DNA of 12,932 nt. It comes from an uncultured Bacilli bacterium. Its GTDB lineage: Bacteria; Bacillota_I; Bacilli_A; RF39; UBA660. The notes under the pieces were generated by a model. That model ran no database searches. It worked only from the letters and a program-made list of their open reading frames with translations, and had not been told where the DNA came from. Below are positions 1 to 5,571 of this stretch, one piece after another. A program made the translations under genes and the position numbers. The stretch lies in the NCBI GenBank assembly GCA_947853245.1, contig CANTWP010000029.1:1-12932 (forward strand). The letters are read 5' to 3'. Each line of letters opens with the position of its first letter. The first letter of the stretch is position 1.

Positions 1-32
1 TCTTTCGTTTTTTCTATTTTGAACACTGACAT
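1..32 (-). CDS. Start of a truncated gene, possibly a helix-turn-helix replication initiator
   Basis: Only the first ten codons and two further bases are present before the left edge. They read MSVFKIEKTK followed by D or E. A good Shine-Dalgarno (AAAGGAGAG) lies just upstream of the ATG, so this is a real start. From memory, this N-terminus resembles helix-turn-helix/replication-initiator proteins of Bacillota plasmids and integrative elements, which often begin M-x-V-F-x-V/I-E-K-x-K-D-Y. Ten residues are too few to prove it. It is separated from the tRNA at 96-171 by a terminator. Confidence 0.45.
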   Translation of the reverse strand, partial: MSVFKIEKTK

Positions 33-56
33 AATTACTCTCCTTTCAAATTTAAT

Positions 57-80
57 AAAAAAATTTAACATAAGTTAAAT
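57..80 (-). terminator. Rho-independent terminator after the tRNA
   Basis: On the minus strand a 7-bp inverted repeat (ATTTAAC/GTTAAAT around a four-base loop) is followed directly by seven T. It lies 16 bases past the tRNA 3' end and closes the rpsU-yqeY-119aa-tRNA unit. The stem has only one G-C pair, so it may be leaky. Confidence 0.55.
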
Positions 81-95
81 CTATAAATCTAAAAA

Positions 96-171
96 TGGCG
101 TCCTCGATTGGAATCGAACCAACGACCTACAGCTTAGGAGGGAGCTGCTCTACCAACTGAGCTATTCCAGC
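96..171 (-). tRNA. tRNA gene with anticodon CCU (Arg), apparently a chimera of two tRNA halves
   Basis: The 76-nt sequence has all landmarks of a tRNA: GCTC/GAGC D stem, loop CTCCTAA with anticodon CCU (136-138), T arm GTTGG-TTCGATT-CCAAT, and an encoded CCA (96-98). The 5' acceptor strand is GCTGGAA, however, while the 3' strand is CGAGGAC, and these do not pair. The anticodon stem strands GCTCC and GCTGT also fail at two positions. The 3' half would fit a partner starting GTCCTCG with stem GCAGC, as expected for a tRNA-Arg(CCU). The 5' half would fit stem GGAGC and acceptor TTCCAGC, from a different tRNA (perhaps Thr-like). It may be a recombined att site, a dead gene or an assembly junction. 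It starts 10 bases after the stop of the 119-aa gene, with no visible promoter. Confidence 0.75.
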
Positions 172-181
172 ATTAAAGGAA

Positions 182-541
182 TTATTTGGGAAATTTTAGG
201 ACTTTTGTTTTAGATGACATATCTTTCTTAACATTTAAAATAGCATCAAGTAATCTATTATATATTTCTGGTTCTAAAGCATCAGCAAATAAATATCTAA
301 TTAGAGATTTATTACAAACACCTTCTTTTGTGAGTATTATATTTCCTTCCTTACTAAGTCTAAAGAAATCTTTCCATTCTTCAATAGAAGACGCTACTTT
401 AGTTTCACTTAAATCTACTTCATAATAAGGTGACAACTCACTTTGTATTCGATCTAATAATATTCGATCAATATAATTCTTATACAATAAACAAGTCCCA
501 ATAACGTAACATGAATCTATAACAATTTCTTTTTCATCCAT
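182..541 (-). CDS. Hypothetical protein, 119 aa
   Basis: I do not recognise this protein. It has no signal peptide or convincing membrane segment, is mixed charged/hydrophobic and looks like a small soluble cytoplasmic protein. Residues about 53-60 (EEWKDFFR) and 83-109 look helical. The ATG is preceded by a G-rich Shine-Dalgarno (GGGGGA). It follows yqeY after 22 bases and precedes a tRNA gene by 10 bases, so it is probably transcribed from the rpsU promoter. The good ribosome site and operon position support a real gene; nothing in the sequence gives a function. Confidence 0.75.
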   Translation of the reverse strand: MDEKEIVIDSCYVIGTCLLYKNYIDRILLDRIQSELSPYYEVDLSETKVASSIEEWKDFFRLSKEGNIILTKEGVCNKSLIRYLFADALEPEIYNRLLDAILNVKKDMSSKTKVLKFPK

Positions 542-563
542 AACAAAATCCCCCGATTATAAT

Positions 564-1007
564 TTACAGATTATTTAGTTTTTCCTTTATTTTAGCACTT
601 ATCAAAGACATATCTGCCTTACCTTTTACAAGAGGTGTAATTGCTCCCATTACTTTACCCATATCTGAAGGTTTTTCTGGTTTTACTTGTTCAAAAACTT
701 TTTCAATAGTCGCATTAATTTCTTCTTCACTCATTTGTTCTGGCATATATTTAGTTAAAATTTCAATTTCTTTTTCTGTCTTTTCTATTAAATCATTACG
801 ATTACCTTTTTCAAATTCTTTAATAGATTCTTTTCTAGTTTTAATTTCTCTAGATATAATACCAATAACTTCATCATCATTAAGTTCATGCTTTACTTTT
901 ATCTCTTCCATTTGAATGGCACCTTTAACCATTCTAACTACAGATAAAAGTTCTTTATTCTTATTTTTCATAGCGTTCTTTAAATCATTTAATATCTTTT
1001 GTTTCAT
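564..1007 (-). CDS. yqeY: GatB/YqeY domain-containing protein
   Basis: This 147-aa protein is close to the usual length of the YqeY family. It shows the family features: helical N-terminus with LLSVVRMVKGAIQ near residues 20-32, a charged middle with TRKESIKEFEKGNR, TKYMPEQMSEEEI, and a C-terminal GKVMGAITPLVKGKAD segment. YqeY is homologous to the tail domain of GatB, the tRNA-binding part of Asp/Glu-tRNA amidotransferase. Its own role is not settled, but an RNA-related one is assumed. A longer frame opens 30 bases upstream, but the ATG at 1007 has the proper Shine-Dalgarno (AGAGGAA), so it is taken as the start. It follows rpsU, as in Bacillus, with a hairpin between them. Confidence 0.93.
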   Translation of the reverse strand: MKQKILNDLKNAMKNKNKELLSVVRMVKGAIQMEEIKVKHELNDDEVIGIISREIKTRKESIKEFEKGNRNDLIEKTEKEIEILTKYMPEQMSEEEINATIEKVFEQVKPEKPSDMGKVMGAITPLVKGKADMSLISAKIKEKLNNL

Positions 1008-1023
1008 ATAAATTCCTCTTTCC

Positions 1024-1047
1024 AAAAATAGAACCAAAATGGTTCTA
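1024..1047 (-). terminator. Intercistronic hairpin with T run between rpsU and yqeY
   Basis: The minus strand reads a perfect 7-bp stem TAGAACC/GGTTCTA around a five-base loop, then TTTTT. It lies entirely in the gap between the rpsU stop and the yqeY Shine-Dalgarno. It has the form of a weak intrinsic terminator or an mRNA-processing/3'-protecting hairpin. It would let rpsU be expressed more than yqeY. Confidence 0.55.
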
Positions 1048-1051
1048 CTAA

Positions 1052-1246
1052 TTATCGATATTCTCTACTTTTTTTACGACTATTTCTGATAGCTTCTTGT
1101 TTAGCTTTTCTTCTTTTTACTCCAGGTTTCATATAACCTTCATTTCGTTCTCTAACTGCTTTTAGGAGGCCGTCTTTCATATTTTTTTGTTTCATAGTAC
1201 GTAAAGCACCCTCAACATTGCCATTCTTAACAACTATTGTAGACAT
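1052..1246 (-). CDS. rpsU: 30S ribosomal protein S21
   Basis: S21 is a small basic protein of the 30S subunit near the anti-Shine-Dalgarno end of 16S rRNA. The 64-aa product begins MSTIVVKNG and shows the family pattern: a short beta start, VEGALRTMKQK, then RERNEGYMKPGVKRRKAK and a strongly basic tail (RNSRKKSREYR). It is slightly longer than Bacillus S21. The frame extends nine codons upstream, but the ATG at 1246 has an excellent Shine-Dalgarno (AGGGAGGG). A promoter lies just upstream, making this the first gene of its operon. Confidence 0.95.
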   Translation of the reverse strand: MSTIVVKNGNVEGALRTMKQKNMKDGLLKAVRERNEGYMKPGVKRRKAKQEAIRNSRKKSREYR

Positions 1247-1274
1247 TATAATCCCTCCCTTCTTGACTGTCAAT

Positions 1275-1303
1275 ATTATAACACTTATATTATTTTATTA
1301 CAA
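1275..1303 (-). promoter_or_regulatory. Promoter of the rpsU-yqeY operon
   Basis: On the minus strand a TTGTAA -35 (1298-1303) is followed by a 17-base spacer and a perfect TATAAT -10 (1275-1280). The expected transcription start near 1268 gives a leader of about 20 bases before rpsU. It sits between the bacteriocin terminator and rpsU, exactly where an operon promoter is needed. Confidence 0.75.
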
Positions 1304-1323
1304 GAAAATTTTTGACTTTACGT

Positions 1324-1349
1324 AAAAAAAAGCGACAAACGTCGCTTTT
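1324..1349 (-). terminator. Terminator of the bacteriocin operon
   Basis: A GCGAC/GTCGC stem with a four-base loop, extended by four A-T pairs, is followed on the minus strand by a run of eight T. It overlaps the stop codon of the last peptide gene (1348-1350). It separates the bacteriocin locus from the rpsU promoter. Confidence 0.85.
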
Positions 1350-1527
1350 ATTTGCAAAAACCACCAATAGAGATGCCTCTAACCCAAGTTCCAAAATACC
1401 TACCAGTATTAAATAAACACTCTACCAATACTTCAAAAATAGGTTCTAAAACTGGTATTAAAACTAATATTAATACTATCGTAATTTCTAATTTATATTT
1501 CTTTAAAAATGATTTTATATTGGGCAT
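1348..1527 (-). CDS. Small membrane peptide mimicking the bacteriocin C-terminus; possible immunity protein
   Basis: This 59-aa peptide begins MPNIKSFLKKYK, has one hydrophobic segment (about residues 14-39) and ends in GRYFGTWVRGISIGGFCK. It has no double-glycine leader. From residue 42 to the Cys at 58 it aligns without gaps to the C-terminus of the second precursor (GRSLGTAIRRIGSNSVC): seven of 17 positions are identical, including Gly-Arg, Gly-Thr, Arg, Ile and the Cys. The ATG overlaps the end of the precursor gene by 13 bases and has only a weak Shine-Dalgarno, which suggests translational coupling. An in-frame stop two codons upstream fixes the start. The basic N-terminus followed by one membrane span predicts the bacteriocin-like tail outside the cell. 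It could be an immunity protein, a leaderless third bacteriocin component or a decoy; immunity is favoured by its last position and missing leader, but this is inference. Confidence 0.72.
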   Translation of the reverse strand: MPNIKSFLKKYKLEITIVLILVLIPVLEPIFEVLVECLFNTGRYFGTWVRGISIGGFCK

Positions 1528-1679
1528 ACACTATTACTGCCTATTCTTCTAATAGCGGTCCCTAAACTTCGACCCAAATCTAATAAAGCATTTATTCCAC
1601 GTACAATTGAATTTAACAAAGTACCAGAAATGGTCCCTCCACCATTTATCATTAATAATTCTGTCTTATATATTTCCAT
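1515..1679 (-). CDS. Double-glycine bacteriocin precursor peptide B
   Basis: The 54-aa product has a 14-residue leader MEIYKTELLMINGG, matching the leader of peptide A in its ELLxIxGG core, followed by a 40-residue cationic, Gly-rich core. The core contains two GxxxG motifs (GTISG and GRSLG), an amphipathic stretch with LLNSIVRGINALLDLGR, and a single Cys three residues from the end. GxxxG motifs and a double-glycine leader are typical of class IIb two-peptide bacteriocins. The core resembles ISGTLIN...GRxxGxxIRR peptides that I recall from other Bacillota. A strong Shine-Dalgarno (AAAGGAGG) sits between peptides A and B. The leader should be cut after GG by the C39 exporter encoded upstream. 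Confidence 0.88.
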   Translation of the reverse strand: MEIYKTELLMINGGGTISGTLLNSIVRGINALLDLGRSLGTAIRRIGSNSVCPI

Positions 1680-1692
1680 AAATTACCTCCTT

Positions 1693-1830
1693 TTAATTAC
1701 ATTTTAATGGACGGACATATCCATCAATTACACCTATTAAAAATACAATCCCAGCTCCTATTAGAGTTAATACTCCAATACTTACTCCGCCTCCTTTTAT
1801 TTGTAATAATTCATTTTTATTTAGTTTCAT
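1693..1830 (-). CDS. Double-glycine bacteriocin precursor peptide A
   Basis: The 45-aa product has a 14-residue leader MKLNKNELLQIKGG and a 31-residue, very hydrophobic core. The core starts GVSIGVLTLIGAGIVFLIG, continues GVIDGYVRPLKCN and has a single Cys next to the last residue. GVSIG and GVIDG are GxxxG motifs. The leader aligns position by position with that of peptide B, so both are probably cut by the same exporter and act as a pair. The ATG overlaps the stop of the upstream accessory gene (ATGA), with AAAGGA as ribosome site. No lantibiotic or radical-SAM modification enzyme lies nearby, so an unmodified class II bacteriocin is the simplest reading; a signalling peptide is the alternative. 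Confidence 0.9.
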   Translation of the reverse strand: MKLNKNELLQIKGGGVSIGVLTLIGAGIVFLIGVIDGYVRPLKCN

Positions 1831-2228
1831 TCCATCATTCCTTTCCAAATTTTTCTTAATATCGTTGTCTTAGGCAATTTAAATGATATATTCACTAATG
1901 CCCCATCTAAAACTTCTTCTAACGGTATAGTAATGGTATTATATATCTTACTTTCTAAATAAATATATTCTCCTATTTTAATATCGTCTTTATCTATTTT
2001 AGTTTTATTTACTTTTATCTCAGAATCATAAATGTAAAATAACTTATTATTTTCAAGCACAAAAGAAACATATCCCGCCTCCTTTTCGTAAATACCATTA
2101 ACCGTATAATAGGGGTTATATTCAAAAAAACAACAAAAACTCATAATTATTATAATAATAAAAATAATCGTTAACCAAAACCCAAGATAATTAGATTGTT
2201 TTTTAAATAATATATCTCTACTAAACAT
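1827..2228 (-). CDS. Small membrane accessory protein of bacteriocin export, mini-HlyD-like
   Basis: This 133-aa protein has a basic N-terminus, one strong membrane segment at about residues 16-37 and an outside domain of about 95 residues predicted to be mainly beta strands. The C-terminal part, DGALVNISFKLPKTTILRKI, resembles the end of HlyD/LcnD-type membrane fusion proteins, which accompany C39 exporters but are normally over 400 aa. The long coiled-coil hairpin and lipoyl halves are absent. The start overlaps the exporter's end by eight bases, and its stop overlaps the first precursor, so expression is tightly coupled. I infer an adaptor that guides the mature peptides out; an immunity role is also possible. 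Confidence 0.65.
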   Translation of the reverse strand: MFSRDILFKKQSNYLGFWLTIIFIIIIIMSFCCFFEYNPYYTVNGIYEKEAGYVSFVLENNKLFYIYDSEIKVNKTKIDKDDIKIGEYIYLESKIYNTITIPLEEVLDGALVNISFKLPKTTILRKIWKGMME

Positions 2229-4281
2229 TCTTTAGCACATCCTTTACTACTTTTCCTTTAGATAATTCAATAACATGATTATATAAATCCATATTATCTA
2301 ATCGATGAGAAACAATAACAATCGTCTTATTTCTAAATTTTCTAAATATCCTCTTTAATATTCGTCTTTCTAAATTAGTGTCCATCTGATTTAAGCCTTC
2401 ATCAATCAGTAAAATCTCAAATTGCTTTAATAACAATCTTCCTAAAATTATTCTTTGTCTTTCACCACCAGATAAATTAAAACCATTTTCCTTGATCATA
2501 GAATGTAAATTCAAGTTTCGTAATTGCATAACATGATCAATTTCACATATTTGACTTATTTCTAATATTTCATTGATATTATCACTACCTAAATTATTCA
2601 TAATACTATCAGTAAATAAAGTCTCTTGTTGAGAAATATACCCTATCTTTTTACTAATAACCTCTTTGGTATAATTATTAATATCGATATCATCGATAAA
2701 TAAATCATTTGGATTTGCCTCGTAATATTTCATAATTAACTTCAATAATGTACTCTTTCCACTACCACTATTACCAACAATTAATACTTTTTCACTAGGA
2801 TCAATTGTTAAATTTATATCATCTAAAATTAAATCAATATCATTATGATAAAAACTTAAATTTTTAAACTCTATCTTATTGCCTACAATATTATCAATAA
2901 TACCTTGATCCTGGTTCTTAATAAAAATACTAAGCATTCGTTTTAAAGCACTTTTAGCTTGTCCAATACTTAAATCCATTTCTATAATATTTCTTAAAGG
3001 TCCCAGAAAAGATATTAAAATTGAATAAAACATAATTAAACTTCCTAATGATAAATTATTATCAAATACTAAAAGTGCACCAAAATAAACTACTAAAAAT
3101 ATACTACATTGATATATAATTTCACTTATTATTTGACGGAAATTTACTAAATTAGAAAATTTATAATCCAAATTCAATAATCGATAATATCGACCAGCAA
3201 AAGTATTATTGACTCTTTCTTCTAATGAACAATTCTTTATAGTTTCAAAACCACTAATTGCCTCTGTCATAAATGAATTAGTTAAAGCCCCCTGTTCTTG
3301 AATACGACTGATATGTTTCTGAAAAAGAGGATTTAACAGTAAAAATACACCAGCATAAAGAATTAAAAATAATATAGTTAAAATCCCTAATTTAATATTA
3401 ATAAAAAAAAGTAAAACTAGACTCCCAAATATAAATGGTAAATCAGAAAATAGTGAAAAGATAATTCGATATAACATTTGTCGAACATATTCCAGATCAT
3501 CAAATCTGCTAATTATTTCCCCGGTCGTTCGATTTCTATAATATCGATAAGGAAGGTTTATAATATTACTAAAAACATCACAAGAAATATTCATATCCAT
3601 TCGACTTTTAAATCTTAGAAAAATCTTATTTTTCAATAAATCCATAACTGCTTTTAATAAATATACAATAATAAATATCAGTAAAATAAACGTTAAATAT
3701 GATTTAGATGTATTTACATTATCAATCATTAATCTAAAGTAAAAGGACAAAAAGCAAGAAAATAGAGTTATGAATATTGAGGAAACACAAAGAACTAATA
3801 TAGTCTTTTTTTCTTTTTTTACATAATACATTAGAAATTCGCAACAAGATGTTTCATTAATTATAGGAATAGGTCTTTCTGGTTTTAACTCGATCAAAAT
3901 ATTATTCCATATAGTTAAAAACTCATCCATAGATATTTTATATATTCCTTTGGCTGGATCTCCAATAACCAAATACTTACGTTTAAAATTTATTTTATAA
4001 ATAACTATATAGTGCCCTAAAGCATTATCAATAGTTACATGAGCAATTATTGGTAACACCAATGTACTATTTAAATCACTTTTAATTCCTTTAGCAGTAA
4101 ACCCTATTTTTTTAGCAGATTCGATCAAGTGATACGCATCAGTTCCGTATTTTGTTGTTTTACTAAGTTCTCGTAACTGTTCTAAAGGAACATAGCCCTT
4201 ATAAAATTTTATTATCATAAGTAAACATGCTGGACCACAATCTTTTAATCCCTCTTGTTTAATAAATGGATATTTTTTCAT
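2221..4281 (-). CDS. Peptidase C39 bacteriocin-processing ABC exporter
   Basis: The 686-aa protein has the full PCAT architecture (LctT/ComA type), acting in the membrane to cut the leader after GG and export the core. Residues 1-130 form the C39 cysteine protease: Gln9, Cys15 in LKDCGPACL, His90 in GHYIVIY and Asp108 in GDP. About 155-440 is the six-helix membrane domain. The ATPase domain has Walker A GNSGSGKST (Lys509), Q-loop GYISQQ, signature LSGGE (603-607), Walker B ILLIDEG (Asp627, Glu628) and H-loop His659. All catalytic residues are present, so it should be active. The start has a strong Shine-Dalgarno (GGGAGGT). It is the first gene of the bacteriocin operon; the short conserved leaders of the two peptides downstream are its likely substrates. 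Confidence 0.96.
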   Translation of the reverse strand: MKKYPFIKQEGLKDCGPACLLMIIKFYKGYVPLEQLRELSKTTKYGTDAYHLIESAKKIGFTAKGIKSDLNSTLVLPIIAHVTIDNALGHYIVIYKINFKRKYLVIGDPAKGIYKISMDEFLTIWNNILIELKPERPIPIINETSCCEFLMYYVKKEKKTILVLCVSSIFITLFSCFLSFYFRLMIDNVNTSKSYLTFILLIFIIVYLLKAVMDLLKNKIFLRFKSRMDMNISCDVFSNIINLPYRYYRNRTTGEIISRFDDLEYVRQMLYRIIFSLFSDLPFIFGSLVLLFFINIKLGILTILFLILYAGVFLLLNPLFQKHISRIQEQGALTNSFMTEAISGFETIKNCSLEERVNNTFAGRYYRLLNLDYKFSNLVNFRQIISEIIYQCSIFLVVYFGALLVFDNNLSLGSLIMFYSILISFLGPLRNIIEMDLSIGQAKSALKRMLSIFIKNQDQGIIDNIVGNKIEFKNLSFYHNDIDLILDDINLTIDPSEKVLIVGNSGSGKSTLLKLIMKYYEANPNDLFIDDIDINNYTKEVISKKIGYISQQETLFTDSIMNNLGSDNINEILEISQICEIDHVMQLRNLNLHSMIKENGFNLSGGERQRIILGRLLLKQFEILLIDEGLNQMDTNLERRILKRIFRKFRNKTIVIVSHRLDNMDLYNHVIELSKGKVVKDVLKNV

Positions 4282-4307
4282 ATCTTACCTCCCTACAGTT
4301 AAGATAC

Positions 4308-4335
4308 AATATAAAAATAGAATATCCTTTTTAAA
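4308..4335 (-). promoter_or_regulatory. Possible promoter of the bacteriocin operon
   Basis: The minus strand shows TTTAAA (4330-4335), a 16-base spacer and TATATT (4308-4313), ahead of the exporter's Shine-Dalgarno. The -35 is weak. Placement between the rsmD terminator and the exporter start is right, but the region is so AT-rich that the exact hexamers are uncertain. No operator-like repeat or regulator gene is visible. Confidence 0.35.
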
Positions 4336-4339
4336 ACAT

Positions 4340-4362
4340 AAAAAAAATGAAAAATTTTTCAT
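4340..4362 (-). terminator. AT-rich terminator after rsmD
   Basis: A perfect 16-base palindrome (ATGAAAAA/TTTTTCAT) is followed on the minus strand by eight T. The stop codon of rsmD (4359-4361) lies inside the palindrome. The stem is almost all A-T with no spare loop bases, so it is weak, but the form and place fit the end of the mtaB-ylbD-ylbE-rsmD unit. Confidence 0.55.
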
Positions 4363-4910
4363 TTTCTTAAAATTATTACTTTTTTACTACCATAAGTTCT
4401 TTCTTTTAATACTGTAAAATCTTTATTATTAATAATTTCTGTTTCTAATTCACAAATTATTACACCAGTGTCAGCAAGTAAGTTATAACTATTTATCTTA
4501 TCTAAACAATTATTAATTAAATAAAATTGATAAGGCGGATCTAAAAAAATAATATCAAACTTTAAATTTTTTTTCTTAAAATTTAATAATGCCTCTTCAT
4601 AATCACTCTTTACAATTTCATATTCTTCATTAACGTGTAATTTCAATATATTTTTCTGAATTGTATCAATTGCAATTTTATTATGATCAACAAAATAACA
4701 CTTTTTAGCCCCATTACTTAAGGCTTCTAATCCAAGATTCCCAGAACCCGCAAATAAATCTAAACAAACACTATCTTTAATCTTATCTTGAATCATAGCA
4801 AATAAAGATTCCTTTACGCGATTCATTGTTGGTCTTGTACCAATTATATCATCACCAGTAAAACTTAAGCCACGATATTTACCACTAATTATTTTTAAAT
4901 TACCTGCCAT
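4359..4910 (-). CDS. rsmD: 16S rRNA (guanine(966)-N(2))-methyltransferase RsmD
   Basis: RsmD methylates G966 (E. coli numbering) of 16S rRNA in the small subunit, using S-adenosylmethionine. The 183-aa protein has normal family length. It starts with the family segment KIISGKYRG, followed by RPTMNRVKESLFAMI, the SAM-binding motif LDLFAGSGNLGLEAL (about 50-64) and the catalytic DPPY at 124-127. The ATG has a GGTGAT Shine-Dalgarno. Bacillus has the same neighbours: ylbD, ylbE and then ylbH (rsmD), although ylbF and ylbG are missing between them here. Confidence 0.96.
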   Translation of the reverse strand: MAGNLKIISGKYRGLSFTGDDIIGTRPTMNRVKESLFAMIQDKIKDSVCLDLFAGSGNLGLEALSNGAKKCYFVDHNKIAIDTIQKNILKLHVNEEYEIVKSDYEEALLNFKKKNLKFDIIFLDPPYQFYLINNCLDKINSYNLLADTGVIICELETEIINNKDFTVLKERTYGSKKVIILRK

Positions 4911-4938
4911 TTATATCACCAAATATATTGTACCATAT

Positions 4939-5160
4939 TTATTTTAAAGAAGACATAATTGTCCCAACCATTTCTAGCATTTCTAAAGCTTTACTAATAC
5001 GATCGGTTGGTCTTAACCTATAATCTTCTTTAACTTTTTCCTCAAACAACGCAAAATTAGAAGAATTTCTATTTAACTCTTTATACCAATAAGAATGTGT
5101 TCTAAGATATCTTAAATAATTGGGATTATTTTTAATTTTAAATTGTAATTCTAGACTCAT
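4939..5160 (-). CDS. ylbE: YlbE-like protein
   Basis: This 73-aa protein has the YlbE family pattern: an N-terminal FKIKNNPNYLRYLRTHSYWYKEL, a linker with NRNSSNF, then FEEKVKEDYRLRPTDRI and a C-terminal helix LEMLEMVGTIMSSL. The family is of unknown function and common in Bacilli. It overlaps the ylbD stop by one base (TAATG), a sign of coupled translation. Identification rests on the sequence pattern and on its place between ylbD and rsmD. Confidence 0.8.
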   Translation of the reverse strand: MSLELQFKIKNNPNYLRYLRTHSYWYKELNRNSSNFALFEEKVKEDYRLRPTDRISKALEMLEMVGTIMSSLK

Positions 5161-5531
5161 TAATCCTCAAAATGTTTATAAATAGGTCGTGGTTTATAAT
5201 CTTCTTTTGTTGGTTTCAAATCTTTCTTAGAAAAATCTTGAACCATTCCAACCACTCTTTGAATATTATTAATTCCTGATTGTACACTATCTAAATCAAT
5301 GCCTTTAACCCAATTAATTACATCATTAAAAGATAAAGTAGAAGCCGCTGCTCCAGCTGCTACCCCAGTTACTACCGTATCCTTTAAATAACTTGACCAT
5401 ACACTATCATCAGTACCATATATGTCATACATTTCATAAAACTTTTGCCATGTCATTTCTCCATTTTTAACAAACTTCATTAAGCTTGGATTTTCCCTAA
5501 CAAAACTTTTAAACTCTGTTTTTTTATCCAT
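5160..5531 (-). CDS. ylbD: YlbD family protein
   Basis: The 123-aa product begins MDKKTEFKSFVRENPSLMKF and continues GEMTWQKFYEMYDIYGTDDSVW, which matches the conserved N-terminal part of YlbD of Bacillus, where it is described as a putative spore coat protein. After a Gly/Ala-rich hydrophobic stretch (about 52-64) the rest is less conserved. A GTG three codons upstream lies within the ribosome site AGGTGG, so the ATG at 5531 is the start. Whether the organism sporulates cannot be told here; the link to mtaB and rsmD suggests a more general role. Confidence 0.8.
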   Translation of the reverse strand: MDKKTEFKSFVRENPSLMKFVKNGEMTWQKFYEMYDIYGTDDSVWSSYLKDTVVTGVAAGAAASTLSFNDVINWVKGIDLDSVQSGINNIQRVVGMVQDFSKKDLKPTKEDYKPRPIYKHFED

Positions 5532-5571
5532 GATAACCACCTAATATAGTGTATGCAAATAAAATAATTTG

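Noticed and set aside
186..425. Plus-strand frame opposite the 119-aa gene, and similar plus-strand frames at 6541-6837, 8070-8276, 8560-8757, 11335-11592 and 12153-12338
   Set aside because: All are mirror frames of well-supported minus-strand genes, have no Shine-Dalgarno and show low-complexity hydrophobic translations typical of AT-rich antisense.
1352..1552. Plus-strand frame of 66 codons over the bacteriocin peptide region
   Set aside because: No ribosome site, and it is antisense to the precursor B and 59-aa peptide genes, which have leaders, ribosome sites and a terminator in order.
1515..1830. Lantibiotic, sactipeptide or other modified peptide
   Set aside because: No LanM/LanB/LanC, radical-SAM or YcaO gene is present in the locus; each core has one Cys, and the peptides fit unmodified class II bacteriocins.
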